Shown: positions 32,144 through 39,833 of the stretch, in pieces
Position numbering within the stretch: position 1 is the first letter of the stretch
How the letters are laid out: each line of letters opens with the position of its first letter
DNA from: Solirubrobacteraceae bacterium
GTDB taxonomy: Bacteria > Actinomycetota > Thermoleophilia > Solirubrobacterales > Solirubrobacteraceae
Direction of reading: 5' to 3'
NCBI GenBank assembly: GCA_017744415.1
Contig: JAGIBJ010000065.1
Coordinates: forward strand, 1 to 45,221
DNA: 45,221 bases
Program-made: the position numbers and the translations under genes
Notes under the pieces: generated by a model
Database searches by the model: none
Seen by the model: the letters and a program-made list of their open reading frames with translations, nothing else
Told to the model about the DNA's origin: nothing

Positions 32144-33322
32144 ATGCGCGTCGACCGGTGGGGCGGACAGACTTGGTGGATCGTCGGCAGCTGCCCCAAG
32201 CACATGACGCATGGCCCATGCGGGGGCGTGCAGGACGACGGCTCGTGCGAGGCCGGCGGCCCGTGCGCGTTCGTCGAGCCGGCGGCGGCGCCGCACGTCG
32301 GCACACTTGTCGCCACGGAGACGGCGCGCGCGTCCTGGGAGCATGGGCGCGTGAGCACGCCACCGGAACGGGAACTGGGCGAGACCGCGGCGGCGCTCCA
32401 CGCGCAGCTCGAGCTCGACGCCGTGCTGAATGCGAAGCTCGGACCGGATTCGGCGCGGCCGTACGTGGTCGCTGATCTGCCGTCGGCGGGCGTTGGCGGC
32501 GGCGTGAGCGGCGCCGCGGCGGCCGACGCCGAACGCCGGCTGGCGGCAGGGATCGCCGGCAGCGTCGATGCGGTGCTGCTCGGCGACGCGCCCTGGGCGC
32601 GCGTGCAGCTGCCACCGGCGGTGCGCGGTGCGAACGTCGCCGGCGAGGGCGTCGTCCCCTGGTGCGGACTGAATGCGCGCGATCGCAACCGCGCGGCGCT
32701 CGAGAGTGAACTCGCCGCGCTCGATGCGAGCGGCATCCCGGCCGTGCACTGCGTCACCGGTGATCACCCGTCGCTCGGCAACCGGCCGGACGTCCGCCCC
32801 GTGTTCGACCTCGACTCCACGGGCATCGTGCGCCTCGCCGCCCGCACGACCCCGCTCCTGATCTCGGCCGCCGAAGCGCCCGCGGCCGTGCCCCAGTCCG
32901 ATCGCCCCGCGCGAGCCGCCGCGAAGATCGCTGCCGGCGCGCAGGTGCTGTTCATCAATCACTGCTCGCCCGAGGAATGTGCGGCCTTCGTGGCCGCGCT
33001 CAGCGTGATCGCGCCGCACCCGACCGTTCCGGGCTACCCGGCGGTGCCGCTCATCGCATGCGTTCCGCTCGTGATCTCGCACGGCGCCGCCGACCGGATC
33101 GCGAAGTACCTCGGCCACGCCCCCAGCCCGGATCTCCTCGCCGCGCTCGACGCCCCGGATCCGCGGATCGCCGCGGTGGATCTCGCCGTCGCCCACGCCC
33201 GCCGTCTGCTTGAGATCCCCGGCATCGCCGGCATTGATCTCTCCGCTCCAGCCGGACCGGGCGAGGCCGAGATGGTCGTCGCCTCGCTGGCGCTCGCAGG
33301 CCGTGAGCTCGCGCCAGAATGA
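32144..33322 (+). CDS. Methylenetetrahydrofolate reductase-like protein with N-terminal MTHFR_C-type Cys motif
   Basis: A 392-residue protein combining two modules. Residues about 8-45 hold the Cys-rich signature SCPKHMTHGPCGGV with Cys17, 26, 35 and 41, known as the MTHFR_C region of acetogen-type systems and probably a metal or cluster site. Residues about 105-390 form a MetF-like TIM barrel: VDAVLLGDAPWARVQLPP, NARDRNRAALESELAAL, VHCVTGDHPSLGNR and VRPVFDLDS, all flavin/folate-site segments of MTHFR. The usual catalytic Glu at the first strand looks replaced (PYVVADLPSA). ATG 32144 is chosen since upstream in-frame sequence is Arg/Pro-rich and unlike the family. 12 nt before the amidohydrolase; probably one operon. 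Substrate unknown, presumably a folate or pterin C1 compound. Confidence 0.75.
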   Translation: MRVDRWGGQTWWIVGSCPKHMTHGPCGGVQDDGSCEAGGPCAFVEPAAAPHVGTLVATETARASWEHGRVSTPPERELGETAAALHAQLELDAVLNAKLGPDSARPYVVADLPSAGVGGGVSGAAAADAERRLAAGIAGSVDAVLLGDAPWARVQLPPAVRGANVAGEGVVPWCGLNARDRNRAALESELAALDASGIPAVHCVTGDHPSLGNRPDVRPVFDLDSTGIVRLAARTTPLLISAAEAPAAVPQSDRPARAAAKIAAGAQVLFINHCSPEECAAFVAALSVIAPHPTVPGYPAVPLIACVPLVISHGAADRIAKYLGHAPSPDLLAALDAPDPRIAAVDLAVAHARRLLEIPGIAGIDLSAPAGPGEAEMVVASLALAGRELAPE

Positions 33323-33334
33323 CCAGGAAGGCCA

Positions 33335-34849
33335 ATGCCCGAACCCACCGTTGCCCTGATCCCGGCCGAGGGGCCGATCGACCTCGTCGTCACCGGCGTC
33401 GACGTGCTCGTCCGACCCGGTGATCTGCGGCGCGGGGTCGATCTCGTGGTGCACGCGGGGCGGATCGCCGGGCTCACGGAGGCGCCGTCGCCGGCGCGCG
33501 AGCGGGCGACCGACCTGATCGACGGCGCGCGCCTGCTTGCGATGCCCGGCCTCGTGAACGCCCACACCCACTCGGCCGAGAACCCGATGCGTGGCCTCGG
33601 CGACGGCCTTCCGCTCGAGCCCTGGCTCGCGACGCTCATGCACGAGGGCGGGCTCTACGACGCCGAGGATCACTACTGGTGCTCGCTCGCGACGGCGGCC
33701 GAGCTGCTGCTCAGCGGCGGCACGGCCGTGATCGACCACCTGGTGATGACGCCCATCTCCGCGGCCTCGTTCGATGGCGCGATGCGCGCCTACCGCGACA
33801 GCGGCATCCGCGGAGGCGTCTCGCCGCTGCTCTCCGACCACGACGCGACGGTCGGCCTCGCCGCCGATCTCGGGGTCGACGTGAGCGGGGTGGTGGCGAT
33901 GATGCCCGAGCAGGCCCCGGCGATGCCGACCGCCGATTACCTCCAGCTCACCGAGGATGCCATCGGGCGCTGGCACGGCGCCGAGGGTGGGCGGCTCCAC
34001 CTCCTCGCGGGCGCGAGCGGCGTCCAGTGGGCGAGCGACGAGCTGCTCGGCGGGATGGCGCAGCTCGCCGAGCGCACGGGCACGACGATGCAGCTGCACT
34101 GCGTCGAGACGCGTCTGCAGGCCGCCAGCTGCCACCACGGCTGGGGCAAGACGGCCGTCGAGCGGCTCGCCGAGCTGGGCGTGCTCAATCCGCGCACCTC
34201 GCTCGCGCACTGCGTGTGGATCGAGGACGGCGACATCGGCCTCATCGCCGACTCGGGCGCCGTCGTCGCCCACAACCCCGCCGCCAACCAGCGTCTGCGC
34301 TCGGGCCGCGCCCCGATCGCCGCGCTCCTCTCGGCCGGCGCCCGTATCGGCATCGGCACCGACGGCGCGGCCTCCGGCGACGACCAGAACTCCTGGATCG
34401 CGATGCGTCTCGCGGCCCTCATCCACCGCGACCCCGACGAGCCGTGGGTGGGGGCGAACGAGGCGATCGCCATGGCCACCGAGCTCGGCGCACACGCCCT
34501 CGGGGTGCCCGGCCTCGGTGCGCTCGATCCCGGGGCCCCCGCCGACTTCGCCCTCGTCGACCGACGTGCTCCGGGTCTTGCGGGCGCGCGCGAGCTCGAG
34601 GCCGCGCTCGTCTGGTCGGAGTCGGGGCCGGGCGTGCGCCACACGGTCGTCGCCGGCGACGTGGTCGTCCGCGACGGGCAGCTCACGAGGGTCGACCTCG
34701 ACGAGATCCAGCACCACATCACCGAGCAGTGCGAGCGCCGCGCCCGCACCGGGCCTCAGAGCCCGGTGCTCGAGGCGACGATCGCGCGCCTCCAAGAGGT
34801 CCGCCAGCGCCTCGCTGCGCGTCAGGGGCGCACCCACGTCGCGCCCTGA
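33335..34849 (+). CDS. ATZ/TRZ-type amidohydrolase
   Basis: A 504-residue metal-dependent hydrolase or deaminase of the amidohydrolase superfamily. Metal ligands and active-site segments are LVNAHTHSAENPMRGLGDG (His77, His79), MQLHCVETRLQAA, SLAHCVWIEDGDI, VVAHNPAANQRLRSG and GIGTDGAASGDDQN with the catalytic Asp. The family covers chlorohydrolases, guanine and cytosine deaminases and SsnA; the substrate is probably an N-heterocycle. AGGAAGG precedes ATG 33335. Translationally close to the MTHFR-like gene, which suggests a shared substrate or C1 product. It differs clearly from the 8-oxoguanine deaminase at 23716. Confidence 0.82.
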   Translation: MPEPTVALIPAEGPIDLVVTGVDVLVRPGDLRRGVDLVVHAGRIAGLTEAPSPARERATDLIDGARLLAMPGLVNAHTHSAENPMRGLGDGLPLEPWLATLMHEGGLYDAEDHYWCSLATAAELLLSGGTAVIDHLVMTPISAASFDGAMRAYRDSGIRGGVSPLLSDHDATVGLAADLGVDVSGVVAMMPEQAPAMPTADYLQLTEDAIGRWHGAEGGRLHLLAGASGVQWASDELLGGMAQLAERTGTTMQLHCVETRLQAASCHHGWGKTAVERLAELGVLNPRTSLAHCVWIEDGDIGLIADSGAVVAHNPAANQRLRSGRAPIAALLSAGARIGIGTDGAASGDDQNSWIAMRLAALIHRDPDEPWVGANEAIAMATELGAHALGVPGLGALDPGAPADFALVDRRAPGLAGARELEAALVWSESGPGVRHTVVAGDVVVRDGQLTRVDLDEIQHHITEQCERRARTGPQSPVLEATIARLQEVRQRLAARQGRTHVAP

Positions 34850-35066
34850 GCCGCCGCGCGGCAGGGCTGGCCGTCGTGCCAGATCTGGGATGGCGGTCCT
34901 GCTTCCGGCAGGGTCAAAAAGCCCAAGAAATGCGGATCATCTCGGAATAATGAGGAGTACTCAAAAAATCGGGGTTGCGTGCGCTAGTGTGGCCGCCGTC
35001 ACCTACGCCCAGTGGCCCCGGCTCGGGCGCAGCGGCCATCTGTCTACGCCGCACCACAGGAGCACC

Positions 35067-36338
35067 ATGTCCCGTTCCCACCGCGCGCCGCTCTTGGCGC
35101 TCTCCACCGTTGGCGCAACGCTCGCGCTCGCGGCCTCCGCTACCCCGGCGTTCGCCGGCTTCTACGACCCGCCGGTCTCACTGCCCGCGGCCAACGGTGC
35201 GCTCGTGCGCTCCGAGTCGCAGAATCTCAATGCGACCCCGGGCAAGGCGACCCGGATCATGTACAAGTCGACCGACAACAACGGCAAGCCCGTTGCCGTC
35301 ACCGGCACGTACATCGAGCCGACCGCCAAGTACTCCGGTTCCGGCCCGCGCCCGCTCGTGGTGTACGCGGAGGGCACGCAGGGTCAGGGTGATAGCTGCG
35401 CTCCGTCGAAGAGCCTCGAGAGCGGCTACATCGGCGGCACCGTTCAGGGCTTCAGCGCCGGCTACGAGATTCCTGGCATCAACGCCCTCGTCGACGCCGG
35501 CGTCGGCGTCGTGGTGACCGACTACATCGGCCTCGGCACGACCGATCGCATCCACACCTACGTCGACCGCGTCGACCAGGGCAACGCCGTCCTCGATGCC
35601 GCCCGGGCGGCCGTCAAGGTGCAGGGCGCGTCGGTGACGACCGCCTCGCCGGTCGGTCTGTACGGCTACTCGCAAGGTGGCGGCGCCGCGGCTTCGGCCG
35701 CTGAGCTCCAGCCGACCTACGCGCCGGACGTGAACCTCAAGGGTGCCTACGCGGGTGGCCCGCCGGCTGATCTCGGCGCCACGATGACGAAGGCCGACGG
35801 CACGATCCTGACCGCCGTGATCGGTTACGCGATCAACGGCTTCGTGCAGAGCGACCCGAACCTCAAGTCGATCCTCGACGCGCAGACCAACGCGGCCGGC
35901 AAGGCCGCGCTGAACGAGATCAAGACGCAGTGCGTCGCGAACTCGATCGCTTCGTTCGCGTTCAAGAAGACGAAGGACTGGACCGTGAGCGGCAAGTCGA
36001 TCACCGACGTGGTGAACGGCATCCCGGCGGCCAAGGCCGTGATCGACAAGCAGAAGCTCGGCAAGCTCAAGCCGACGGTGCCGATCCGCATCGTGACGGG
36101 TACGCAGGACGACATCGTCCCGCATCCGCAGGCCAAGCAGCTCGCCCAGGACTACTGCAACAAGGGCGTGAACGTGGGCTACGTCGGCGTGGTGCAGTTC
36201 CTCAACACCGGCGGCACGGCCGTCAACCACCTCAACCCGCTGATCAACGACAACGGTGATTCGCGCAGGTGGCTCCTCGACCGCCTCGCGGGCAAGGGCC
36301 ACATCAGCAACTGCGCCATCCTCGGGATCCTGCCGTAG
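35067..36338 (+). CDS. Secretory lipase (LIP family, PF03583 type)
   Basis: A 423-residue exported triacylglycerol lipase or esterase. The signal peptide ends ATPAFA-G (residue 30). Family segments are PRPLVVYAEGTQGQGDSCAPS, VVVTDYIGLGT, the nucleophile elbow GLYGYSQGGGAA (Ser202), then IRIVTGTQDDIVPH (Asp) and VNHLNPLI (His). AGGAG lies 4 nt before ATG 35067. A TAGTGT -10-like box at 34985-34990 with an AT-rich stretch upstream (34915-34975) is a possible promoter, giving a leader of about 70 nt. It ends in front of a terminator shared with the convergent small secreted protein. Confidence 0.88.
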   Translation: MSRSHRAPLLALSTVGATLALAASATPAFAGFYDPPVSLPAANGALVRSESQNLNATPGKATRIMYKSTDNNGKPVAVTGTYIEPTAKYSGSGPRPLVVYAEGTQGQGDSCAPSKSLESGYIGGTVQGFSAGYEIPGINALVDAGVGVVVTDYIGLGTTDRIHTYVDRVDQGNAVLDAARAAVKVQGASVTTASPVGLYGYSQGGGAAASAAELQPTYAPDVNLKGAYAGGPPADLGATMTKADGTILTAVIGYAINGFVQSDPNLKSILDAQTNAAGKAALNEIKTQCVANSIASFAFKKTKDWTVSGKSITDVVNGIPAAKAVIDKQKLGKLKPTVPIRIVTGTQDDIVPHPQAKQLAQDYCNKGVNVGYVGVVQFLNTGGTAVNHLNPLINDNGDSRRWLLDRLAGKGHISNCAILGILP

Positions 36339-36343
36339 CGGAC

Positions 36344-36371
36344 CCCCGACGCTCCTGAGCGCCTGACGGGG
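36344..36371. terminator. Bidirectional hairpin between convergent lipase and small secreted protein genes
   Basis: Two-tier stem: CGCTC-CT-GAGCG inside CCCCG/CGGGG, with unpaired bases between tiers. It lies in the 41-nt gap between the two stops. Confidence 0.5.
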
Positions 36372-36379
36372 CGCGGTGG

Positions 36380-36901
36380 CTACTTGATCTTGATGTCCTT
36401 GGTGAGGTCGAAGATCGTCGGGTTGTCGGAATCCGCCGTTGCGGGATCGGCCAGGGCGACCCCGACGCACTTCGGCTTCCACCCCTTGAAGGCCGAGTTC
36501 TTGACGCTCAGCGTGTAGACGTTGCCGTCCTTGATCTCCGCCTTGGCCTTCTTGGGCTTGAGGATCTTCTTCCCCTTCACCTTGGAGAAGCCAGCGACGG
36601 TGTCGGAGAACACGCCGCCGCCGAGGCCGATCACCTTCTTGCAGCTCGAGCCGAGCGTCACGGTGACGAGGGCGTCGCCGGCGGCCGCATCGATCGGGCC
36701 CGCGGTCGTGACGACGACGATCAGCTTGCCGCTCGTGACGTAGCTGAGCTTCACCTCGCTGATGTCACGGCCCGGGACCGGGCCGTCGCCGGTCGGGTCG
36801 GTTGCCGACGCGGTGTACTTGGCGGCCGACGCCGCGGAGGGCATCGCGAGCGCTGCCACACCGGCGGGGACGAGGAGTGCGTAGCGGAGCGTCTTGATCA
36901 T
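36380..36901 (-). CDS. Small secreted protein, unknown function
   Basis: A 173-residue exported protein. ATG 36901 opens the signal peptide MIKTLRYALLVPAGVAALAM with cleavage near SAASAA-K. The mature part is a Lys-rich beta protein (YTASATDPTGDG, KLIVVVTTAGPIDAAAGDALVTVTLG, VYTLSVKNSAFKG) with two Cys (SSCKKVIG and KPKCVGVAL) that may form a disulfide. No family is recognised. A TAGCTT box (36909-36914) lies exactly 7 nt upstream of the ATG on the minus strand. Confidence 0.7.
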   Translation of the reverse strand: MIKTLRYALLVPAGVAALAMPSAASAAKYTASATDPTGDGPVPGRDISEVKLSYVTSGKLIVVVTTAGPIDAAAGDALVTVTLGSSCKKVIGLGGGVFSDTVAGFSKVKGKKILKPKKAKAEIKDGNVYTLSVKNSAFKGWKPKCVGVALADPATADSDNPTIFDLTKDIKIK

Positions 36902-36908
36902 GCGGCGC

Positions 36909-36914
36909 AAGCTA
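36909..36914 (-). promoter_or_regulatory. -10 box (TAGCTT, minus strand), probable leaderless start
   Basis: Plus-strand AAGCTA, reading TAGCTT on the minus strand, ends 7 nt before ATG 36901. Confidence 0.45.
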
Positions 36915-36994
36915 AGCAGCCCGATGTTCGGCTGATCAGTGCATCGGTGGGCAGCGCATCGGTGCCCGGATGTGCACGCGGCGGGCGCAGAAAC

Positions 36995-38545
36995 TCAGGC
37001 GCTGGCCACGGCGCCGCCGCGCCGCGGATCGCCCGCGGCGACATGGTCGCCGGTGCGCGGGTCGATGCCGACGGCCTGCACGCCGCCGAAGAAGAGGTTC
37101 TGCTCGCGGAACTCGACGAGCTCCTTGGCCGGGCCCTGCGCGGAGTCGATGGCGAGGAGGCCGTCGGTGGCGAGGCCGGGCTCGACGTACACGGTGTCGC
37201 CCTCCCGGTGCAGGCGCGGTGCGTCGACGGCCTCGGTGAGCGCAAGCGCCTGATCGACGGTGGCGACGATGGTGCGCAGCAAGGCGGAGCGGATGCGATT
37301 GCTGCCGGCGGAGCCGAGGGCCAGCTCGAGCTCGCCGTCGGGGCCGAGCACGGCGGTTGGGGTCATCATCGAGGGCATCCGGCGGCCCGGCGGGAACATT
37401 CCGAAGCCGAGCGGGTTGAGATCTTCCTCGCCCATCACGTTGTTGAGGTGGATGCCCGTCTCCGGCACCACGAGCCCCGAACACTCGCCGTTGGAGCACG
37501 TCACCGCGCAGGCCAGGCCGTCGGCGTCGAGGACCGAGAGGTGGGTGGTGCTGCCGGGCTGCCGGGCCAGGAGCGCCTCGAGCGCATCGCGGCCCAGCCC
37601 CGCCGCTTCGAGAAGGCCGTGCGCGAACCCCTCCGAGGTGAGGTCGCGCGCGAAGGCCGGCGTGCGCACCGATTGCGCGAGGTCCATCGCCGCCAGCATC
37701 GCCCGGGAGTCGTGCTCACCCGGGTCTGCGGCGAGGGCGTGGAGGGCGACGGCGAGGAGCGTGCCGCCGGCCGACGACGGCGGGGTGGTGAGCACCGTTC
37801 GGCCGCGGTAGCCGACCTCGAGCGGGTCGCTGGCGATCGGCGCGTGCTCGGCGAGGTCGCGGAGCGTGAGTGCCCCGCCCTGCATGGCGACGAGGTCGAC
37901 GCACGCGCGCGCGAGATCGCCGTCGCGCAGCGGTGCCGCGCCCTCGGAGCCGATCCTGCTGATCGTGTCGGCGAGGCCCGGAGCGAGGAACAGATCTCCG
38001 GTGCCGAGCAGGTCGCCGCCTGGCATCCAGAGTTCGCGCACACCCGCGGTCATCCCGAGGATCGGCTCGAGGATCCGGCCGACGTAGGCCTGGATCTCGT
38101 TGAGCGGCACGCCCTCCGAGGCGAGCTTGGCGCCGGGCTCGGCGAGATCGGCGAGCGGCAGCCGACCCCAGCGCCGCGAGGCCTCCTCGATCATCCCGGC
38201 CATGCCGAACGCCGCGACGCTCGCGGCGCCCACGTGGAACACCTGGCGCGTGTCGCCGAAGTCGCAGTCGGCGGCGACCAGGTCGGCCGAGGCTGCCTCG
38301 CCGCCCAGGCCGGGCGCCGCGCAGAAGCCGTCGAGCACGGTCGGCCGCACGCCAGCGCCGGCGACGAGCAGGTAGCCGCCGCCCGTCGGGCCCGTGAGGA
38401 GCGGCTCGCAGGCCCAGCTCGCGAAGAGCCCGGCGACGGCGGCGTCGACGGCGTTGCCGCCTTCTCGCAACACCCCGGCTGCAACCTCGGCCACCGCAGG
38501 GTGGCCGGCGGCGGCGATCCCGCCACGTGCCGCGGAGGCGCTCAC
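36995..38545 (-). CDS. Gamma-glutamyltransferase-like Ntn hydrolase
   Basis: A 516-residue member of the gamma-glutamyltranspeptidase family, which self-cleaves before a catalytic Thr and then acts on gamma-glutamyl amides. The large-subunit part has AGHPAVAEVAAGVLREGGNAVDAAVAG and GPTGGGYLLV; the cleavage/catalytic site is QPGSTTHLSVLD with Thr333 as expected nucleophile. The small subunit has NVMGEEDLNP, PSMMTPTAVL and LGSAGSNRIRSALLRTIV. Start GTG 38545 is chosen because the conserved domain begins within 10 residues. There is no signal peptide, unlike typical GGT, so it is probably cytoplasmic; related cephalosporin acylase-like or cytoplasmic amidase roles are possible. Confidence 0.82.
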   Translation of the reverse strand: MSASAARGGIAAAGHPAVAEVAAGVLREGGNAVDAAVAGLFASWACEPLLTGPTGGGYLLVAGAGVRPTVLDGFCAAPGLGGEAASADLVAADCDFGDTRQVFHVGAASVAAFGMAGMIEEASRRWGRLPLADLAEPGAKLASEGVPLNEIQAYVGRILEPILGMTAGVRELWMPGGDLLGTGDLFLAPGLADTISRIGSEGAAPLRDGDLARACVDLVAMQGGALTLRDLAEHAPIASDPLEVGYRGRTVLTTPPSSAGGTLLAVALHALAADPGEHDSRAMLAAMDLAQSVRTPAFARDLTSEGFAHGLLEAAGLGRDALEALLARQPGSTTHLSVLDADGLACAVTCSNGECSGLVVPETGIHLNNVMGEEDLNPLGFGMFPPGRRMPSMMTPTAVLGPDGELELALGSAGSNRIRSALLRTIVATVDQALALTEAVDAPRLHREGDTVYVEPGLATDGLLAIDSAQGPAKELVEFREQNLFFGGVQAVGIDPRTGDHVAAGDPRRGGAVASA

Positions 38546-38895
38546 GAAGCGCGCGCTGACAAGGGGCCGACCATGGAGCGGCAGGCTATCGGTGCGCTCG
38601 CGGCGCCGAGGCAACCGCGCCTGCGGCAGGCCGCAGGCCTGCCCCACCGGGTGCACGTGCGCGGCGACGTGGAAAAGAGTGGGTCGGCCACCCCTGACCG
38701 ACCCACTCCGCATTCTTGGTCGCGGGTCCCCACCCACGGCCAGATCGTCCGCACGCGACGCTCGCGAGTGATGAGCGCCGTGATGCGTGACCGCACCGTA
38801 CGGAGCAGGAAGAGCGATGTCTCCGGTCGCTACCGGGCGGCGGCGTGGTCGTCACGGAAGGCATCGGGCCCGTGATCACCGAGCCTGGTGCCGCG
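38546..38895. other. Intergenic region with minus-strand terminator
   Basis: 350 bases between GGT-like and alpha/beta hydrolase genes. It contains the U-tailed terminator at 38677-38708 and a short stem GCCTGCGG-CAGG-CCGCAGGC at 38619-38638. Open frames here are Arg-rich and look spurious; no gene is supported. Confidence 0.55.
38677..38708 (-). terminator. Rho-independent terminator (minus strand) of the P450-hydrolase operon
   Basis: Perfect 11-bp stem GAGTGGGTCGG/CCGACCCACTC with a 10-nt loop. Read on the minus strand it is followed by TTTTCC, making it the only hairpin here with a clear U-tract. It lies 187 nt beyond the hydrolase stop. Confidence 0.75.
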
Positions 38896-39831
38896 TTAGG
38901 GCGCGCCGGTGAGCTCAGGCTCGTCAGTCTCGTCGCGGAGGATCTCGCCGAGGCTCTCGAGGGTGAGCTCGCTGGGCGCGGTCGCCTCCTCGAAAGCGCG
39001 CAGGTAGGTGCAGAACAGGTCAGGCTCGTCGACGTGCGGGAAGTGCCCAGCGGTCGGGACGATGTGGAGGTGCATGTCGGGCACGAGCGCCTGCACCTCG
39101 TAGGCGTGCTGGACGGGGATGATCGCGTCGCGCTCGCCCCAGATCGTCAGCAGTGGACACCCCCGCATGAGGTAGAGCTTGTCGACCGCGGAAACGCGCT
39201 GGCCGCCGAGCCCCGTGCTCGCGCGGACCGTGTTGAGGAACGCCTCGCGCGCGTCGGGGTCGTGGAGCGACGCGAAGCCGTCGAGGCCCTCGGCGGCATC
39301 CGTCGGCAGTTCGAGGCCGACGACATCGAGCAGTCCCTTCGCAGCGCGGCCGGCGAGCTGCGCCGGCACGCTCGTCGCGGCGCGGATCACGAGCGGAGCG
39401 CCCGGCAGGCTCGCGGCGCGCAGCACGGCGCCCAGGTCGCGGCCGAGCCCTCCGCTGCTCACCAGCACGAGGCGGCCAACGAGATCCGGGGCCATGTGGA
39501 GCAGCTGCATCGCGATCCCGCCACCGAGCGAGTGACCGACGAGCAGCACGCGCTCCGCCTCAAGGGCGAGGAGCAGGTCGCGGATCACCGTTGCGTAGCC
39601 GCCGATCGAGTAGTCGCCCATCGGCTTCGCCGACTGCCCGTGGCCGATCAGATCGGGGGCGATCACGTCGTGGGTCTTGGCGAGCTCGCCGATCACGGCG
39701 TCCCACGTGTGATTGTTCGACGCGATGCCGTGCAGGAGCACCATCGTCGGGCCCCTCCCGCCGCGGCGGTAGGCGACGGCGTTGCCGTGGAGCGTGATCT
39801 CGCGCTCTTCGATCAGGGGTTCGGCGGTCAT
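38896..39831 (-). CDS. Alpha/beta hydrolase
   Basis: A 311-residue hydrolase of the alpha/beta fold. MVLLHGIASNNHTWD gives the HG oxyanion motif, then IAPDLIGHGQSAKP. Nucleophile Ser101 is in VGHSLGGG; Asp235 in WGERDAIIP; His263 in TAGHFPHVDEP. The form is that of epoxide/haloalkane/ester hydrolases and meta-cleavage enzymes; the triad with Ser excludes the Asp-nucleophile types. It begins 2 nt after the P450 stop, so the two are made together, which suggests a lipid-derived substrate or release of a fatty acid for the P450. Confidence 0.85.
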   Translation of the reverse strand: MTAEPLIEEREITLHGNAVAYRRGGRGPTMVLLHGIASNNHTWDAVIGELAKTHDVIAPDLIGHGQSAKPMGDYSIGGYATVIRDLLLALEAERVLLVGHSLGGGIAMQLLHMAPDLVGRLVLVSSGGLGRDLGAVLRAASLPGAPLVIRAATSVPAQLAGRAAKGLLDVVGLELPTDAAEGLDGFASLHDPDAREAFLNTVRASTGLGGQRVSAVDKLYLMRGCPLLTIWGERDAIIPVQHAYEVQALVPDMHLHIVPTAGHFPHVDEPDLFCTYLRAFEEATAPSELTLESLGEILRDETDEPELTGAP

Positions 39832-39833
39832 GC

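Noticed and set aside
32084-34837. Roughly 900-codon minus-strand open frame opposite the MTHFR-like and amidohydrolase genes
   Set aside because: No motif and biased composition; the plus-strand proteins have clear active-site motifs.
37651-37690. GATTGCGCG half-site of the LacI-type operator inside the GGT-like gene
   Set aside because: Only one half matches and it is within coding sequence; probably chance.
38546-38895. Small open frames between the GGT-like and hydrolase genes
   Set aside because: Arg/Ser/Cys-rich translations without ribosome sites; the region carries a U-tailed terminator for the upstream operon.
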